Origin: Hafnia alvei
GTDB taxonomy: Bacteria; Pseudomonadota; Gammaproteobacteria; Enterobacterales; Enterobacteriaceae
Assembly: GCF_964063325.1 (NCBI RefSeq)
Contig: NZ_OZ061315.1
Location: forward strand, 62,001 to 126,000
DNA length: 64,000 bases
Direction: 5' to 3'
Each line of letters opens with the position of its first letter. Positions within the stretch are counted from its first letter, which is position 1. Both the position numbers and the translations under genes were made by a program. Under the pieces are notes generated by a model. The model worked only from the letters and a program-made list of their open reading frames with translations, was not told the origin of the DNA and did no database searches. This document shows, in pieces, positions 34,541 through 43,257 of this stretch.

Positions 34541-35199
34541 TGTCGATCCGTATTGGTTACTGAAAGTTTGAAGGATAAAGACGGGAGGGGATTTTAGCAC
34601 AAGGTGAGTGGGGGAATTGGAAAACGATTGCATGGGCTTCATTGCTGCTGCCTTCCACACACTGTGGGACTGTGCAGGCGTCTGTATGAGCAGCGGTTTT
34701 CTATCATCTATGATAAAACGGTGAAGGGTTTCGTCCGCCAATTAGCAAATTTGTTTCCATGAAACCGCTGGCGTAGGCGTCCGATGAGAGCCCCGTTGCG
34801 CGGGGGCTCTCAACTCGCGCGCTTTTTACCGAGCTGTTTGCCCGACCGGTCTCGGAGCGCACGTCCTGTGCGCCCTCAACCTGCCACCAGCATCCCTGCT
34901 GGCGGCTCTAAAATGCATTTCATCTAACACGGAAAAGACAAAAGACATTTAGTCTTCTTATCTTTTAATTTGTTTAAGTTTTGGTAGTGAGAGCAGTAGA
35001 AACAGGATGTTTCTACTAGGGGAGGAGGCGCCAAGGATGGCGCATGCCGACCCGATGCGGAGATGGCGTCGCGGACAAAAGCGCGAGGATTGAAGGGGCG
35101 CGCGCTGGCGCCCCTCATCGGTCGCCTACGCCAGCGGTTGCAGAAAAACACAACGGCTAGCGGGCGAACGAAACCTTACACCTTAGCTTTATATAAATA
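34541..35199. other. glpK-glpX intercistronic region, enlarged by a repeat element
   Basis: This 659-bp stretch holds a 377-bp element with terminal inverted repeats (34763-35139), described separately. Left of it, 34699-34717 carries an AT-rich palindrome around TATCAT and ATGATA, and the glpX ribosome-binding region follows. Open frames in the element are low-complexity by-products of its hairpins. I see no real gene. Confidence 0.6.
34763..35139. mobile_element. 377-bp MITE-like element with 26-bp terminal inverted repeats
   Basis: The ends 34763-34788 and 35114-35139 are inverted copies matching at 25 of 26 positions (AACCGCTGGCGTAGGCG is the outer 17). The interior is a series of hairpins: 34786-34811, 34857-34873, 34887-34902, 34995-35017 and 35028-35043, around an AT-rich centre at 34908-34990. 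No transposase is encoded, so it would be non-autonomous. No clear target duplication was found. It sits inside the glp operon between glpK and glpX. Confidence 0.7.
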
Positions 35200-36708
35200 T
35201 CAATCGTGCTCTTCCCACGCTTGAGCACGCGCCACCGCTTTTTTCCAGCCGCTGTAACGGTAGTTACGTTCCACGGTTTCAATACTTGGGCGGAATTCGC
35301 GCTCGATAGTTGCCTTGCTGCGCAGTTCTTCCAGATCGCTCCAGAAACCAACGGCTAGGCCAGCCAGATAAGCGGCACCCAACGCGGTGACTTCTAGCAC
35401 CGCAGGGCGCTCAACACGCGTACCCAGGATGTCAGACTGGAACTGCATCAGGAAGTTGTTGGCAACGGCACCACCGTCCACACGTAGCGCTTTCAGGCGA
35501 GTACCGGAGTCTGCCTGCATGGCGTCCAGCACATCACGAGTTTGATAGGCGATAGATTCCAACGTTGCACGAATGATGTGGTTGCCGTTAACGCCGCGGG
35601 TTAGACCGAAGATAGCGCCACGCGCATACGGGTCCCAATACGGTGCGCCCAAACCGGTGAAGGCCGGAACAACGTACACGCCGTTACTGTCTTTCACTTT
35701 CGTAGCAAAGTATTCAGAGTCGGCTGCATCGTTGATAAGTTTCATCTCATCGCGTAGCCATTGAATAGATGCACCACCGATAAATACCGCACCTTCCAGC
35801 GCATAGTTAACTTCACCGCGTGGGCCACAGGCGATGGTCGTCAATAGACCGTGCTTAGAAGGAACCGCTTCTTTACCCGTATTCATCAGGAGGAAGCAGC
35901 CAGTGCCATAGGTATTTTTCGCCATGCCTTCCTGAACACACAGCTGGCCATAAAGTGCCGCCTGCTGGTCACCCGCGATGCCCGCGATTGGAATACGTGT
36001 TCCGCCTTTACCACCGATGTTGGTTTGCCCATAGATTTCTGACGATGGGCGTACGGTTGGCAGCATTTCGCGAGGGATATCCAGCGCTTCCAGCATGCGA
36101 TCATCCCACTCAAGCGTGTGGATGTTGAACATCATGGTACGCGAGGCGTTGGTGTAATCGGTGACGTGAACACGTCCCTGCGTCATTTTCCATACCAGCC
36201 ATGTATCCACGGTACCGAACAGCAGCTCGCCGCGCTTTGCACGCTCACGCGAACCTTCAACGTGATCCAGAATCCATTTTACTTTGGTACCGGAGAAATA
36301 CGGGTCAACCACTAAGCCTGTATTGTGGCGAATGTACTCTTCCATACCTGCTTTTTTCAGCTTTTCGCAAATGTCAGCGGTACGGCGGCATTGCCAGACG
36401 ATAGCGTTATAAATTGGCTTACCGGTTTCTTTTTCCCACACGATGGTGGTTTCACGCTGGTTGGTGATACCGATACCGGCGATTTGATCTGAACTAATAT
36501 CTGCCTTCGCAAGAACTTCGACCAGAGTAGAACTTTGCGTCGCCCAAATCTCCATTGGGTCATGTTCAACCCATCCTGCTTTTGGATAGATTTGCTCAAA
36601 TTCACGCTGAGAGACGCTGATGATATTAGCGTCATGATCCAGTACCACGGCACGAGAGCTGGTGGTTCCTTGGTCGAGCGCGACGATGTATTTTTTTTCG
36701 GTCGTCAT
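35200..36708 (-). CDS. glpK: Glycerol kinase
   Basis: GlpK phosphorylates glycerol to sn-glycerol 3-phosphate, trapping it after GlpF uptake, and is inhibited by fructose 1,6-bisphosphate and the glucose-specific IIA protein. The start at 36708 gives 502 residues beginning MTTEKKYIVALDQGTTSSRA. FGGY signatures include AGDQQAALYGQLC and NTYGTGCFLLMNTG; the inhibitor region is near GGKGGTR. It follows glpF by 89 bp. An upstream in-frame start adds residues absent from the family. Confidence 0.97.
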   Translation of the reverse strand: MTTEKKYIVALDQGTTSSRAVVLDHDANIISVSQREFEQIYPKAGWVEHDPMEIWATQSSTLVEVLAKADISSDQIAGIGITNQRETTIVWEKETGKPIYNAIVWQCRRTADICEKLKKAGMEEYIRHNTGLVVDPYFSGTKVKWILDHVEGSRERAKRGELLFGTVDTWLVWKMTQGRVHVTDYTNASRTMMFNIHTLEWDDRMLEALDIPREMLPTVRPSSEIYGQTNIGGKGGTRIPIAGIAGDQQAALYGQLCVQEGMAKNTYGTGCFLLMNTGKEAVPSKHGLLTTIACGPRGEVNYALEGAVFIGGASIQWLRDEMKLINDAADSEYFATKVKDSNGVYVVPAFTGLGAPYWDPYARGAIFGLTRGVNGNHIIRATLESIAYQTRDVLDAMQADSGTRLKALRVDGGAVANNFLMQFQSDILGTRVERPAVLEVTALGAAYLAGLAVGFWSDLEELRSKATIEREFRPSIETVERNYRYSGWKKAVARAQAWEEHD

Positions 36709-36797
36709 AACATTAATCCTGCGTTGATGAACTGAAAACGACATGGTGTCTCAAAGAGATGAAAACCGGCGCAGACATTGCCAACGCCGGTGAATGA

Positions 36798-37643
36798 CTA
36801 AGCCTTACGCTGTTCGGGTTTCACTGCTGGCTCATCTTCTAAATTGCATACGTCACATGGCAAGTGGCGGCCAATTAATGAGCGGTAACCGAAGGCACCA
36901 ATACATGCGCCGACGATTGGGCCAAAGATAGGTACTAAGAAGTATGGAATATCACGGGCACCCGTAAAGGCCACTTCCCCCCATCCTGCCAGATAGGCAA
37001 AGATTTTAGGGCCAAAGTCACGCGCTGGATTTAGGGCAAATCCGGTTAGTGGCCCCATGGATGCACCGATAACAGCAATCAGGATACCGATCAACAGCGG
37101 CGCTAATGGGCCACGCTGAATACCGTTACCGTCATCGGTAAGGGCGAGGATCAAGCACATCAGAATGGCAGTAATCACGGTTTCAACCAAGAATGCTTGT
37201 CCCACCGAGATATGTGGATTTGGATAGGTTGAGAATACGCCCGCCTGATCTAAGCTGGCTACGCTGCCGCGAACGATGTGGTTGGCTTGTTCGAAATCGA
37301 CAAACAGGTTGTGATATAAGCCATACACTAACGCTGCTGCGCAAAATGCACCTGCGATCTGCGCGATGATATAAGGCACAACCTTACGTTTATCGAAGCA
37401 GGCAAATAGCCATAACGCGATGGTCACTGCAGGGTTAAGGTGTGCACCGGAGATCGCAGCGGTCAGGTAAATGGCCATAGCAACACCTAGGCCCCAAATG
37501 ACGCTTATTTCCCACTGACCAAAACTTGCGCCCGCCAGCTTGAGTGCGGCTACGCAGCCACATCCAAAAAATATCAGCAACGCGGTGCCGAGAAATTCAG
37601 CGATGCATTGCCCTTTTAACGTTGAACTAGCTGTTTGGCTCAT
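36798..37643 (-). CDS. glpF: Glycerol facilitator GlpF
   Basis: GlpF is an aquaglyceroporin channel in the inner membrane. The 281 residues contain six membrane spans and two half-helices with the NPA motifs (GAHLNPAVTIAL near residue 68 and FALNPARDFGP near residue 203). It is the first gene of the glpF-glpK-glpX transcript and is divergent from zapB, with a 520-bp region between them. Confidence 0.97.
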   Translation of the reverse strand: MSQTASSTLKGQCIAEFLGTALLIFFGCGCVAALKLAGASFGQWEISVIWGLGVAMAIYLTAAISGAHLNPAVTIALWLFACFDKRKVVPYIIAQIAGAFCAAALVYGLYHNLFVDFEQANHIVRGSVASLDQAGVFSTYPNPHISVGQAFLVETVITAILMCLILALTDDGNGIQRGPLAPLLIGILIAVIGASMGPLTGFALNPARDFGPKIFAYLAGWGEVAFTGARDIPYFLVPIFGPIVGACIGAFGYRSLIGRHLPCDVCNLEDEPAVKPEQRKA

Positions 37644-38163
37644 GACTTGATGTCCTAACGACGAATTATTGTAGGGAGTAAGGATCAGCCCTTATCTATT
37701 TTTTCTGGGCCTGATGTAAATTTATCGTTAACGAGCAAAAACGAGAAATAGCGAAATCAAAATGTGTGTGCTTCGTCATAAAAATGAGTGAAACCGCGCA
37801 TTTAGTGCTCTTTTAGCGATATTTTTTTGTGATCTGACCACTGACACAGATCATGGTGACACGATTTTGTAAAATAATTGTGAAATCAACGTCGTAGTGA
37901 AAAATGCTTTTTTTAGGGATTTGCTGATAGGCAGAAGGTGCGAATTTGTTACAGACTGCACTTTGCCTCAGTATCGCGCTAGACAGTAGAGAATGGGGTA
38001 CATACAATCGGAGTTGAAACGAATTTATTGCGCAGTGGCTTGCGCGCCTTGGGGTGACAGCAGCCGTTGTGTTTATGGGCGCAACTATATTTTCGCAGTG
38101 GGTGCTAAAGAAACGCACTCACTACAGCAGATGTACGCCTGGCTATGATAAGGGGACAGAAGA
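37644..38163. promoter_or_regulatory. Divergent glpF/zapB regulatory region
   Basis: The 520 bp hold the promoters of glpF (-) and zapB (+). The perfect palindrome TCGTTAACGA at 37725-37734, with AACGAG words repeated just beyond it, resembles a GlpR operator, which would fit repression of glpFKX in the absence of glycerol 3-phosphate. Near 37829 a TGTGATCT word hints at a CRP site without a good second half. The rest is AT-rich with no coding sequence recognised. Confidence 0.45.
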
Positions 38164-38406
38164 ATGTCATTTGAAGTATTTGAAAAATTGGAAGCAAAAG
38201 TTCAGCAGGCGATTGATACCATTACGCTGTTGCAGATGGAAATCGAAGAGCTGAAAGAACAGAACACTCAACTGAATCAAGAAGTTCAGCAAGCCGCTGG
38301 CTCTCGTGAGTCTTTGGTGCGTGAAAACGAACAGCTTAAAGAAGAACAAACTGCATGGCAGGAGCGCCTGCGCTCTTTGTTAGGCCGCATGGATGAAGTT
38401 AACTAA
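38164..38406 (+). CDS. zapB: Cell-division factor ZapB
   Basis: ZapB is an abundant cytoplasmic coiled-coil protein that stabilises the Z-ring through ZapA and MatP. The 80 residues are almost entirely one heptad-patterned, Glu/Gln-rich coiled coil (about residues 3-72), the family's usual size. It is convergent with rraA across a shared terminator, as in E. coli. Confidence 0.95.
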   Translation: MSFEVFEKLEAKVQQAIDTITLLQMEIEELKEQNTQLNQEVQQAAGSRESLVRENEQLKEEQTAWQERLRSLLGRMDEVN

Positions 38407-38433
38407 GTTATCTTTGTTCATGGTTTAGATATA

Positions 38434-38459
38434 AAAAAGGCGCTCAATGAGCGCCTTTT
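38434..38459. terminator. Bidirectional terminator between zapB and rraA
   Basis: AAAAAAGGCGCTC and GAGCGCCTTTT form a GC-rich stem with a tiny AAT loop, flanked by A and T runs suited to both directions. Confidence 0.92.
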
Positions 38460-38479
38460 CTCACAAAGAAAGCGATGGA

Positions 38480-38965
38480 TTATTCAAGATCCAACGGTTC
38501 TTCGGAAAGAATAATACCGGTGTTATCAGCATACAGATGATCGCCGGAGAAGAAGGTCACGCCGCCGAAGTTGACGCGAATATCGCTTTCGCCGATGCCT
38601 TCTCCATCTGCGCCAGCAGGAATCGCCGCCATTGCTTGAATACCGATATCCAGCTCCTCAAGGTCATCGACCTGACGAACGGCACCGTAAACTACAATGC
38701 CTTCCCACTCATTTTGAGTAGCAAGACGAGCCAGTTCCGCGTTGATTAAAGCACGACGCACAGAGCCGCCGCCGTCGATGACCATCACGCGTCCACGCCC
38801 GTTTTCTTCCAGCAGTTCATAGAGCAGGCCGTTATCCTCAAAGCATTTCACCGTAGTGATCTGCCCGCCAAACGAAGTACGCCCACCAAAGTTGGAGAAC
38901 AACGGTTCTACTACATTCACATCTTCATGATAAATGTCGCATAGTTCGGAAGTATCGTATTTCAT
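38480..38965 (-). CDS. rraA: Ribonuclease E activity regulator RraA
   Basis: RraA binds RNase E and inhibits mRNA decay; it forms a ring-shaped trimer with a methyltransferase-like fold but no such activity. The 161 residues match E. coli, with MKYDTSELCDIYHEDVNVVEP at the N-terminus (first 20 are typical) and the GGGSVRRALINAELA core. It is downstream of menA on the same strand, 133 bp from the menA start side, and convergent with zapB. Confidence 0.95.
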   Translation of the reverse strand: MKYDTSELCDIYHEDVNVVEPLFSNFGGRTSFGGQITTVKCFEDNGLLYELLEENGRGRVMVIDGGGSVRRALINAELARLATQNEWEGIVVYGAVRQVDDLEELDIGIQAMAAIPAGADGEGIGESDIRVNFGGVTFFSGDHLYADNTGIILSEEPLDLE

Positions 38966-39098
38966 AGGATTAACGTCTGTTTGCCGCAGGGAGGTCTAGT
39001 ATATCCCCTTATGCATGTTGTTTGCAAAAACACCAATTGTTAAATATGGCTAAACGCGGCGCTGGCGCACGTTTTGCGCGCCAGCGAAAAGAAGGGAA

Positions 39099-40016
39099 TT
39101 AGCTGAGCACGGTGCCGATGGCGAATAAGACGTTGGCTAGTAAGGCACTTTTCACCATGTTTTCTAGCATTGGTCGCATTGCTTCTGGCGTGCGGTGCGT
39201 GAAAACGTAGCGGCCATGCTTATACAGCATGGGGATAGCGAGAACGAACAGCCAGCCAAAGGCGCTTTTGAGATTTACCAAGGCGAACAGTGCTAGGCAT
39301 ACTACGGCGCCAACCAGTAAAGCGACGTGGTAGACGCGTGCCTTGATGGGCCCGAGACGCACGGCAAGCGTGTTTTTGCCATTCATCGCATCGTTTTCGA
39401 TATCGCGCAGGTTATTGATATTCAAAACCGCAGTGGCTAAGAAGCCACAGGCGGTGGCAGGCAGCATGACGACGCTGTCAAAAGTCCCCGCCTGCAAATA
39501 GTACGTGCCTGCTACGCTGAGCCAGCCAAAGAACACCAGCACAGAAATATCGCCTAAGCCCATATAGCCATAAGGACGAGTACCTACGGTGTAAGTAATA
39601 GCGGCGACGATGGCCATTAAACCTAAAGCCAAAAATCCGATGATATCTTGTGGCTTCTGGCAGGCGACGGCAATTAATGCGATACCGGATAAAATGGTGA
39701 TGACTACGGTAATGCCTAGCGCACGTTTCATCTGCGCTTGGGTAATTACGCCTTTTTGCATACCGCGTAGTGGCCCAATTCGCTCTTCGGTATCGCTGCC
39801 TTTCACGGCATCGCCATAGTCATTGGCGAGGTTGGAGAGTATTTGCAGCATCGCCGCCGTCAGCAGCGCAAGCAGTGCAATTTCGACCTTAAAGGTATGT
39901 TGCCAAGCTGCAATGGCAGAACCTGTGACAATGGATGCCAAAGCCAGCGGCAAGGTACGCAGGCGCAAACTTTCCAACCAGGCGCGTGGCCTGCTAATCG
40001 TTGTTGATGAACTCAT
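39099..40016 (-). CDS. menA: 1,4-dihydroxy-2-naphthoate octaprenyltransferase
   Basis: MenA is an inner-membrane prenyltransferase attaching the octaprenyl tail in menaquinone synthesis. The 305 residues have about eight to nine membrane spans. Aspartate-rich motifs that bind prenyl diphosphate and magnesium are seen in NLANDYGDAVKGSDT and in NNLRDIENDAMNGKNT. The start at 40016 avoids an N-terminal extension absent from the family. It lies between hslU and rraA as in E. coli; its 3' side carries a GC-rich hairpin near 39061-39086. Confidence 0.95.
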   Translation of the reverse strand: MSSSTTISRPRAWLESLRLRTLPLALASIVTGSAIAAWQHTFKVEIALLALLTAAMLQILSNLANDYGDAVKGSDTEERIGPLRGMQKGVITQAQMKRALGITVVITILSGIALIAVACQKPQDIIGFLALGLMAIVAAITYTVGTRPYGYMGLGDISVLVFFGWLSVAGTYYLQAGTFDSVVMLPATACGFLATAVLNINNLRDIENDAMNGKNTLAVRLGPIKARVYHVALLVGAVVCLALFALVNLKSAFGWLFVLAIPMLYKHGRYVFTHRTPEAMRPMLENMVKSALLANVLFAIGTVLS

Positions 40017-40189
40017 TATTCGCTTCAGTCGCTCAGGGGATCCCATCGTGAAATATTCGGGTGAGGGTTCCAGTTAAGGTCGGTAATCTACCATATTTTA
40101 TCAAATGGATATTGTATACCCGTTATCCGTGATGCTGCCTTGGCGTTAGCCGTGTCGTGCAATGCCAATAGTTTAGGGTATAGACGTAA

Positions 40190-40215
40190 AAAAGGGAGGC
40201 CAAAGCCTCCCTTTT
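40190..40215 (-). terminator. hslVU terminator
   Basis: AAAAGGGAGGC and GCCTCCCTTTT arms around a short CAAA loop lie 34 bp after the hslU stop, in the gap before menA. Confidence 0.88.
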
Positions 40216-40248
40216 ACGACAACCGATAGGGACGGTTCTTAAAACGAA

Positions 40249-41580
40249 TTATAGAATAAACCGGCTCAGATCTTCATCTGCAACGAGCTCATCAAGATGA
40301 TTACGTACATATTCCGCATCAATCGTCACTGTTTGACCGCTCATTTCGCTGGCTTCGAAGGAAATTTCTTCGACCAGACGTTCCAGAATGGTATGTAAGC
40401 GACGCGCACCGATATTTTCTGCGCTTTCGTTAACTCGCCATGCCGCTTCAGCAATATGGCGTACGCCGTCAGCGGTAAAGTTAATGCTCAGACCTTCAGT
40501 TGCCATTAACGCCTGATACTGCTCTGTCAGGGACGCGCTTGGCTCAGTCAGGATACGTTCGAAGTCTTCTGTCGTCAGCGCCTGTAGTTCAACGCGAATT
40601 GGCAGACGGCCCTGAAGTTCTGGGATCAGATCCGATGGGCTGGATACCTGGAATGCACCAGAAGCAATAAACAGAATGTGATCGGTTTTCACCATGCCGT
40701 GCTTGGTGGAAACGGTGCAGCCTTCAATCAGAGGCAACAGGTCACGTTGAACCCCTTCGCGGGAAACGTCTGGGCCTGAGGATTCACCGCGTTTACAGAT
40801 TTTGTCGATCTCATCGATAAATACGATACCGTTTTGCTCAACGGCGTGAATCGCCTGCTCTTTCAGCTCTTCTGGATTAACCAGTTTTGCGGCTTCTTCT
40901 TCAATCAGTAGCTTGAACGCTTCTTTGATTTTGATTTTGCGCGCTTTCTGCTTTTGCCCACCCAGGTTTTGGAACATGGATTGCAGCTGGTTGGTCATTT
41001 CTTCCATGCCAGGAGGAGCCATGATTTCAACGCCAACCGGTGAAGCGGCTAATTCTAATTCGATTTCTTTATCATCAAGCTGACCTTCACGCAGTTTCTT
41101 GCGGAAGCTCTGGCGCGCAGCGGATGGCTCGGCGCTTTGCTCGGCCTGACCCCAGTTGTTTTTTGCTGGTGGGATCAAGACGTCCAGAATACGCTCTTCG
41201 GCCATTTCTTCGGCGCGATAGCGGTTCTTTTCGATGGACTGCATGCGCACCATTTTCATGGCAGAGTCAGTTAAATCGCGGATGATAGAGTCAACTTCTT
41301 TACCCACATAGCCCACTTCTGTGAACTTGGTGGCTTCAACCTTGATGAACGGGGCGTTGGCTAATTTAGCCAGACGGCGGGCGATTTCGGTTTTACCGAC
41401 GCCGGTTGGGCCGATCATCAGAATATTTTTTGGTGTCACTTCATGACGCAGCTCATCGTTGAGCTGCATACGACGCCAGCGGTTACGCAGGGCAATTGCC
41501 ACGGCGCGTTTTGCCGAGTGTTGGCCAATGATGTAGCTGTCGAGTTCGCTGACAATTTCGCGTGGGGTCATCTCAGACAT
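40249..41580 (-). CDS. hslU: HslUV protease ATPase subunit HslU
   Basis: HslU is the AAA+ unfoldase that feeds substrates into the HslV peptidase. The 443 residues include the Walker A GPTGVGKT (57-64), Walker B VFIDEIDK (near 255), the I-domain between them with variable charged sequence, and the C-terminal DLSRFIL tail that inserts into HslV. It starts 11 bp after hslV and shares its heat-shock promoter. Confidence 0.97.
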   Translation of the reverse strand: MSEMTPREIVSELDSYIIGQHSAKRAVAIALRNRWRRMQLNDELRHEVTPKNILMIGPTGVGKTEIARRLAKLANAPFIKVEATKFTEVGYVGKEVDSIIRDLTDSAMKMVRMQSIEKNRYRAEEMAEERILDVLIPPAKNNWGQAEQSAEPSAARQSFRKKLREGQLDDKEIELELAASPVGVEIMAPPGMEEMTNQLQSMFQNLGGQKQKARKIKIKEAFKLLIEEEAAKLVNPEELKEQAIHAVEQNGIVFIDEIDKICKRGESSGPDVSREGVQRDLLPLIEGCTVSTKHGMVKTDHILFIASGAFQVSSPSDLIPELQGRLPIRVELQALTTEDFERILTEPSASLTEQYQALMATEGLSINFTADGVRHIAEAAWRVNESAENIGARRLHTILERLVEEISFEASEMSGQTVTIDAEYVRNHLDELVADEDLSRFIL

Positions 41581-41591
41581 GTTTGGAGTCC

Positions 41592-42122
41592 TTACGCTTT
41601 GGAGTCTAATTCTTCAATGGTGTGGAACTGATTGGTGTAGATACAGATATCACCAGCTATACCCAGCGCTTTATCAACGATTTCGCGGGCACTCAGTTCT
41701 GTGTTTTCTAGCAATGCGCGAGAGGCTGCCTGAGCATACGGGCCGCCGGAACCTATCGCGATTAAATCATTTTCAGGCTGAATAACGTCACCGTTGCCGG
41801 TGATGATGAGGGAGGCGTTTTCATCCGCGACGGCCAGCAGCGCTTCGAGTTTGCGCAGCATGCGGTCGGTGCGCCAGTCTTTGGCAAGCTCAACGGCGGC
41901 TTTAACCAAATGTCCCTGATGCAGTTCCAGTTTACGTTCAAAGAGTTCGAACAGGGTGAAGGCATCTGCGGTGCCACCAGCAAATCCGGCAATAACACGG
42001 TCGTTATAGAGACGACGCACTTTACGAACATTACCTTTCATCACGGTATTGCCCATGGTCGCCTGACCATCACCACCGATCACCACTTTACCGTTGCGGC
42101 GTACGCTTACTATTGTTGTCAC
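41592..42122 (-). CDS. hslV: HslUV protease proteolytic subunit HslV
   Basis: HslV is a proteasome-like threonine peptidase. A GTG start at 42122 is chosen because GGGGG lies 7 bases upstream and the product begins (M)TTIVSVRRNGKVVIGGDGQAT, so that after removal of Met the catalytic Thr1 is exposed. The 176 residues match E. coli; an ATG further upstream would bury that threonine. A sigma-32-type promoter and a strong leader hairpin lie immediately upstream. Confidence 0.97.
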   Translation of the reverse strand: MTTIVSVRRNGKVVIGGDGQATMGNTVMKGNVRKVRRLYNDRVIAGFAGGTADAFTLFELFERKLELHQGHLVKAAVELAKDWRTDRMLRKLEALLAVADENASLIITGNGDVIQPENDLIAIGSGGPYAQAASRALLENTELSAREIVDKALGIAGDICIYTNQFHTIEELDSKA

Positions 42123-42153
42123 GAGCAGACCCCCGTAGCTGACGAAATAAGAA

Positions 42154-42173
42154 CCCCACACTTTTGTGTGGGG
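42154..42173 (-). promoter_or_regulatory. hslVU 5' leader hairpin
   Basis: CCCCACACTTTTGTGTGGGG is a perfect 8-bp stem with a 4-base loop, 31 bases before the hslV start codon and downstream of the heat-shock promoter. From memory, E. coli has the same structure in the same place with different stem bases, where it stabilises the mRNA. Retained pairing with changed sequence indicates a functional RNA element. Confidence 0.85.
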
Positions 42174-42185
42174 GCATTGTCAGAT

Positions 42186-42212
42186 AGATGGGGGGGATAT
42201 TTTGCTTTTCAA
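42186..42212 (-). promoter_or_regulatory. Sigma-32 promoter of hslVU
   Basis: On the minus strand TTGAAA (42212-42207) is followed after 13 bases by CCCCATCT (42193-42186), a good match to the heat-shock consensus CTTGAAA-N11-16-CCCATNT. The -35 box overlaps the ftsN stop codon. The start point would fall about 60 bases upstream of hslV, ahead of the leader hairpin. Confidence 0.82.
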
Positions 42213-43192
42213 CCCCCGACGGAGAGGGCAATACAGCCAGACATTCCATCACCCTTCAATCGTTGCAGCATTTTGTCTGCTGAAGCGCGGCTGGTGTATG
42301 GGCCTAACAGAACGCGATTCCAGCCACCGCCAGCGGTAATACGGCTTTCAACGCCGCCGAAGGCAAGCTGGGCTCTGACTGATTCGGCCTGATCGGTGCT
42401 GCGGAATGAGCCACATTGCACCATCCATTTCTGCGTGTTTTCTTTTTCAGGTGCTTTCTCTGGCGCTTTTTCTGTTTTGGTCTCTTTTGCTGGCGCAGGT
42501 TGTTCTGCCACGCTGGTTACCGGAGCCGGTTTTTCTTTATGCGGCTGTTGAACCGGTGGCTGAGTCGTTTGCACTGGCGGTGCTGTACGCACAGGGCGTG
42601 CCGGTTCAGCGGTGGTTTGGCGAGGCTGAGAAGGTGCCGTATTTTGCTGAGAGAACGGATTGCGCGGCTGTGAATTAGTGACCGGCTGTTGTTGCTGGGT
42701 ATAGGTTTGATCCGGCATCCGGCTATTTTGTGGCGCACGACGCGCGATCTGCGTTTGATCGTTATACGGCACTTCAGACAACTGAGTTGGCTGTTGACGC
42801 ATATCAGACTGCATTTGGTCAAGAAGCTGGCGCTGTTCTGCGGTTAGCTGTGGCTGCTGCGTAGGTGCAGTGGCTGCGCTACTGGTGGGATCTGTAGGCG
42901 TAGCAACGCCAACCTGACGATTCTCAAGTTCTTTGATGTAACGCCAGCGCTCTTCCGGTTTAGGAGGAAGTCCATTACCCGCATGTTTTGCCTGCGTCGG
43001 TAACAGTTCATCACTGTCTGGCTTATGGTGAGTCAGGAAATAAAGGCCGGCAGCGAAAGTCACTAAAACCCCCAAGGCGATAACCACCATGGTTTTAGAT
43101 ATACCCCGAGATGATTTTTTCTTTTTCCGGGTATTGGTTTTGCGCTTCGCTCCTGATGAGCGGCCCCGGCTCACATAGTCTCTTTGTGCCAC
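42209..43192 (-). CDS. ftsN: Essential cell-division protein FtsN
   Basis: FtsN triggers septal peptidoglycan synthesis after the divisome assembles. The 327 residues have a basic cytoplasmic N-terminus, one membrane span (about 33-53), a short essential periplasmic helix region near NGLPPKPEERWRYIKELENR, a long Gln/Pro-rich linker and a C-terminal SPOR domain (about 250-325, beginning KWMVQCGSF) that binds denuded glycan. It starts with GTG at 43192, in MAQRDYVSRG. It lies between cytR and hslV as in E. coli. Confidence 0.95.
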   Translation of the reverse strand: MAQRDYVSRGRSSGAKRKTNTRKKKKSSRGISKTMVVIALGVLVTFAAGLYFLTHHKPDSDELLPTQAKHAGNGLPPKPEERWRYIKELENRQVGVATPTDPTSSAATAPTQQPQLTAEQRQLLDQMQSDMRQQPTQLSEVPYNDQTQIARRAPQNSRMPDQTYTQQQQPVTNSQPRNPFSQQNTAPSQPRQTTAEPARPVRTAPPVQTTQPPVQQPHKEKPAPVTSVAEQPAPAKETKTEKAPEKAPEKENTQKWMVQCGSFRSTDQAESVRAQLAFGGVESRITAGGGWNRVLLGPYTSRASADKMLQRLKGDGMSGCIALSVGG

Positions 43193-43257
43193 TGTCTTTT
43201 CGCTACATCGTGATTTTGAATTAAGAGCGCCATGTTACTGAACTCATCCCAATTTAA

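Noticed and set aside
34924..35151. Possible 75-residue gene on the minus strand between glpK and glpX
   Set aside because: It lies within the hairpin-rich repeat element, has no ribosome-binding site I trust and its sequence reflects the palindromes.
37820..37860. CRP site upstream of glpF
   Set aside because: A TGTGATCT half is visible but no good second half at the right spacing; left as a remark only.
42406..42678. Two plus-strand frames with hydrophobic, cysteine-rich translations
   Set aside because: They are antisense to the Gln/Pro-rich linker of ftsN, and their composition follows from that.
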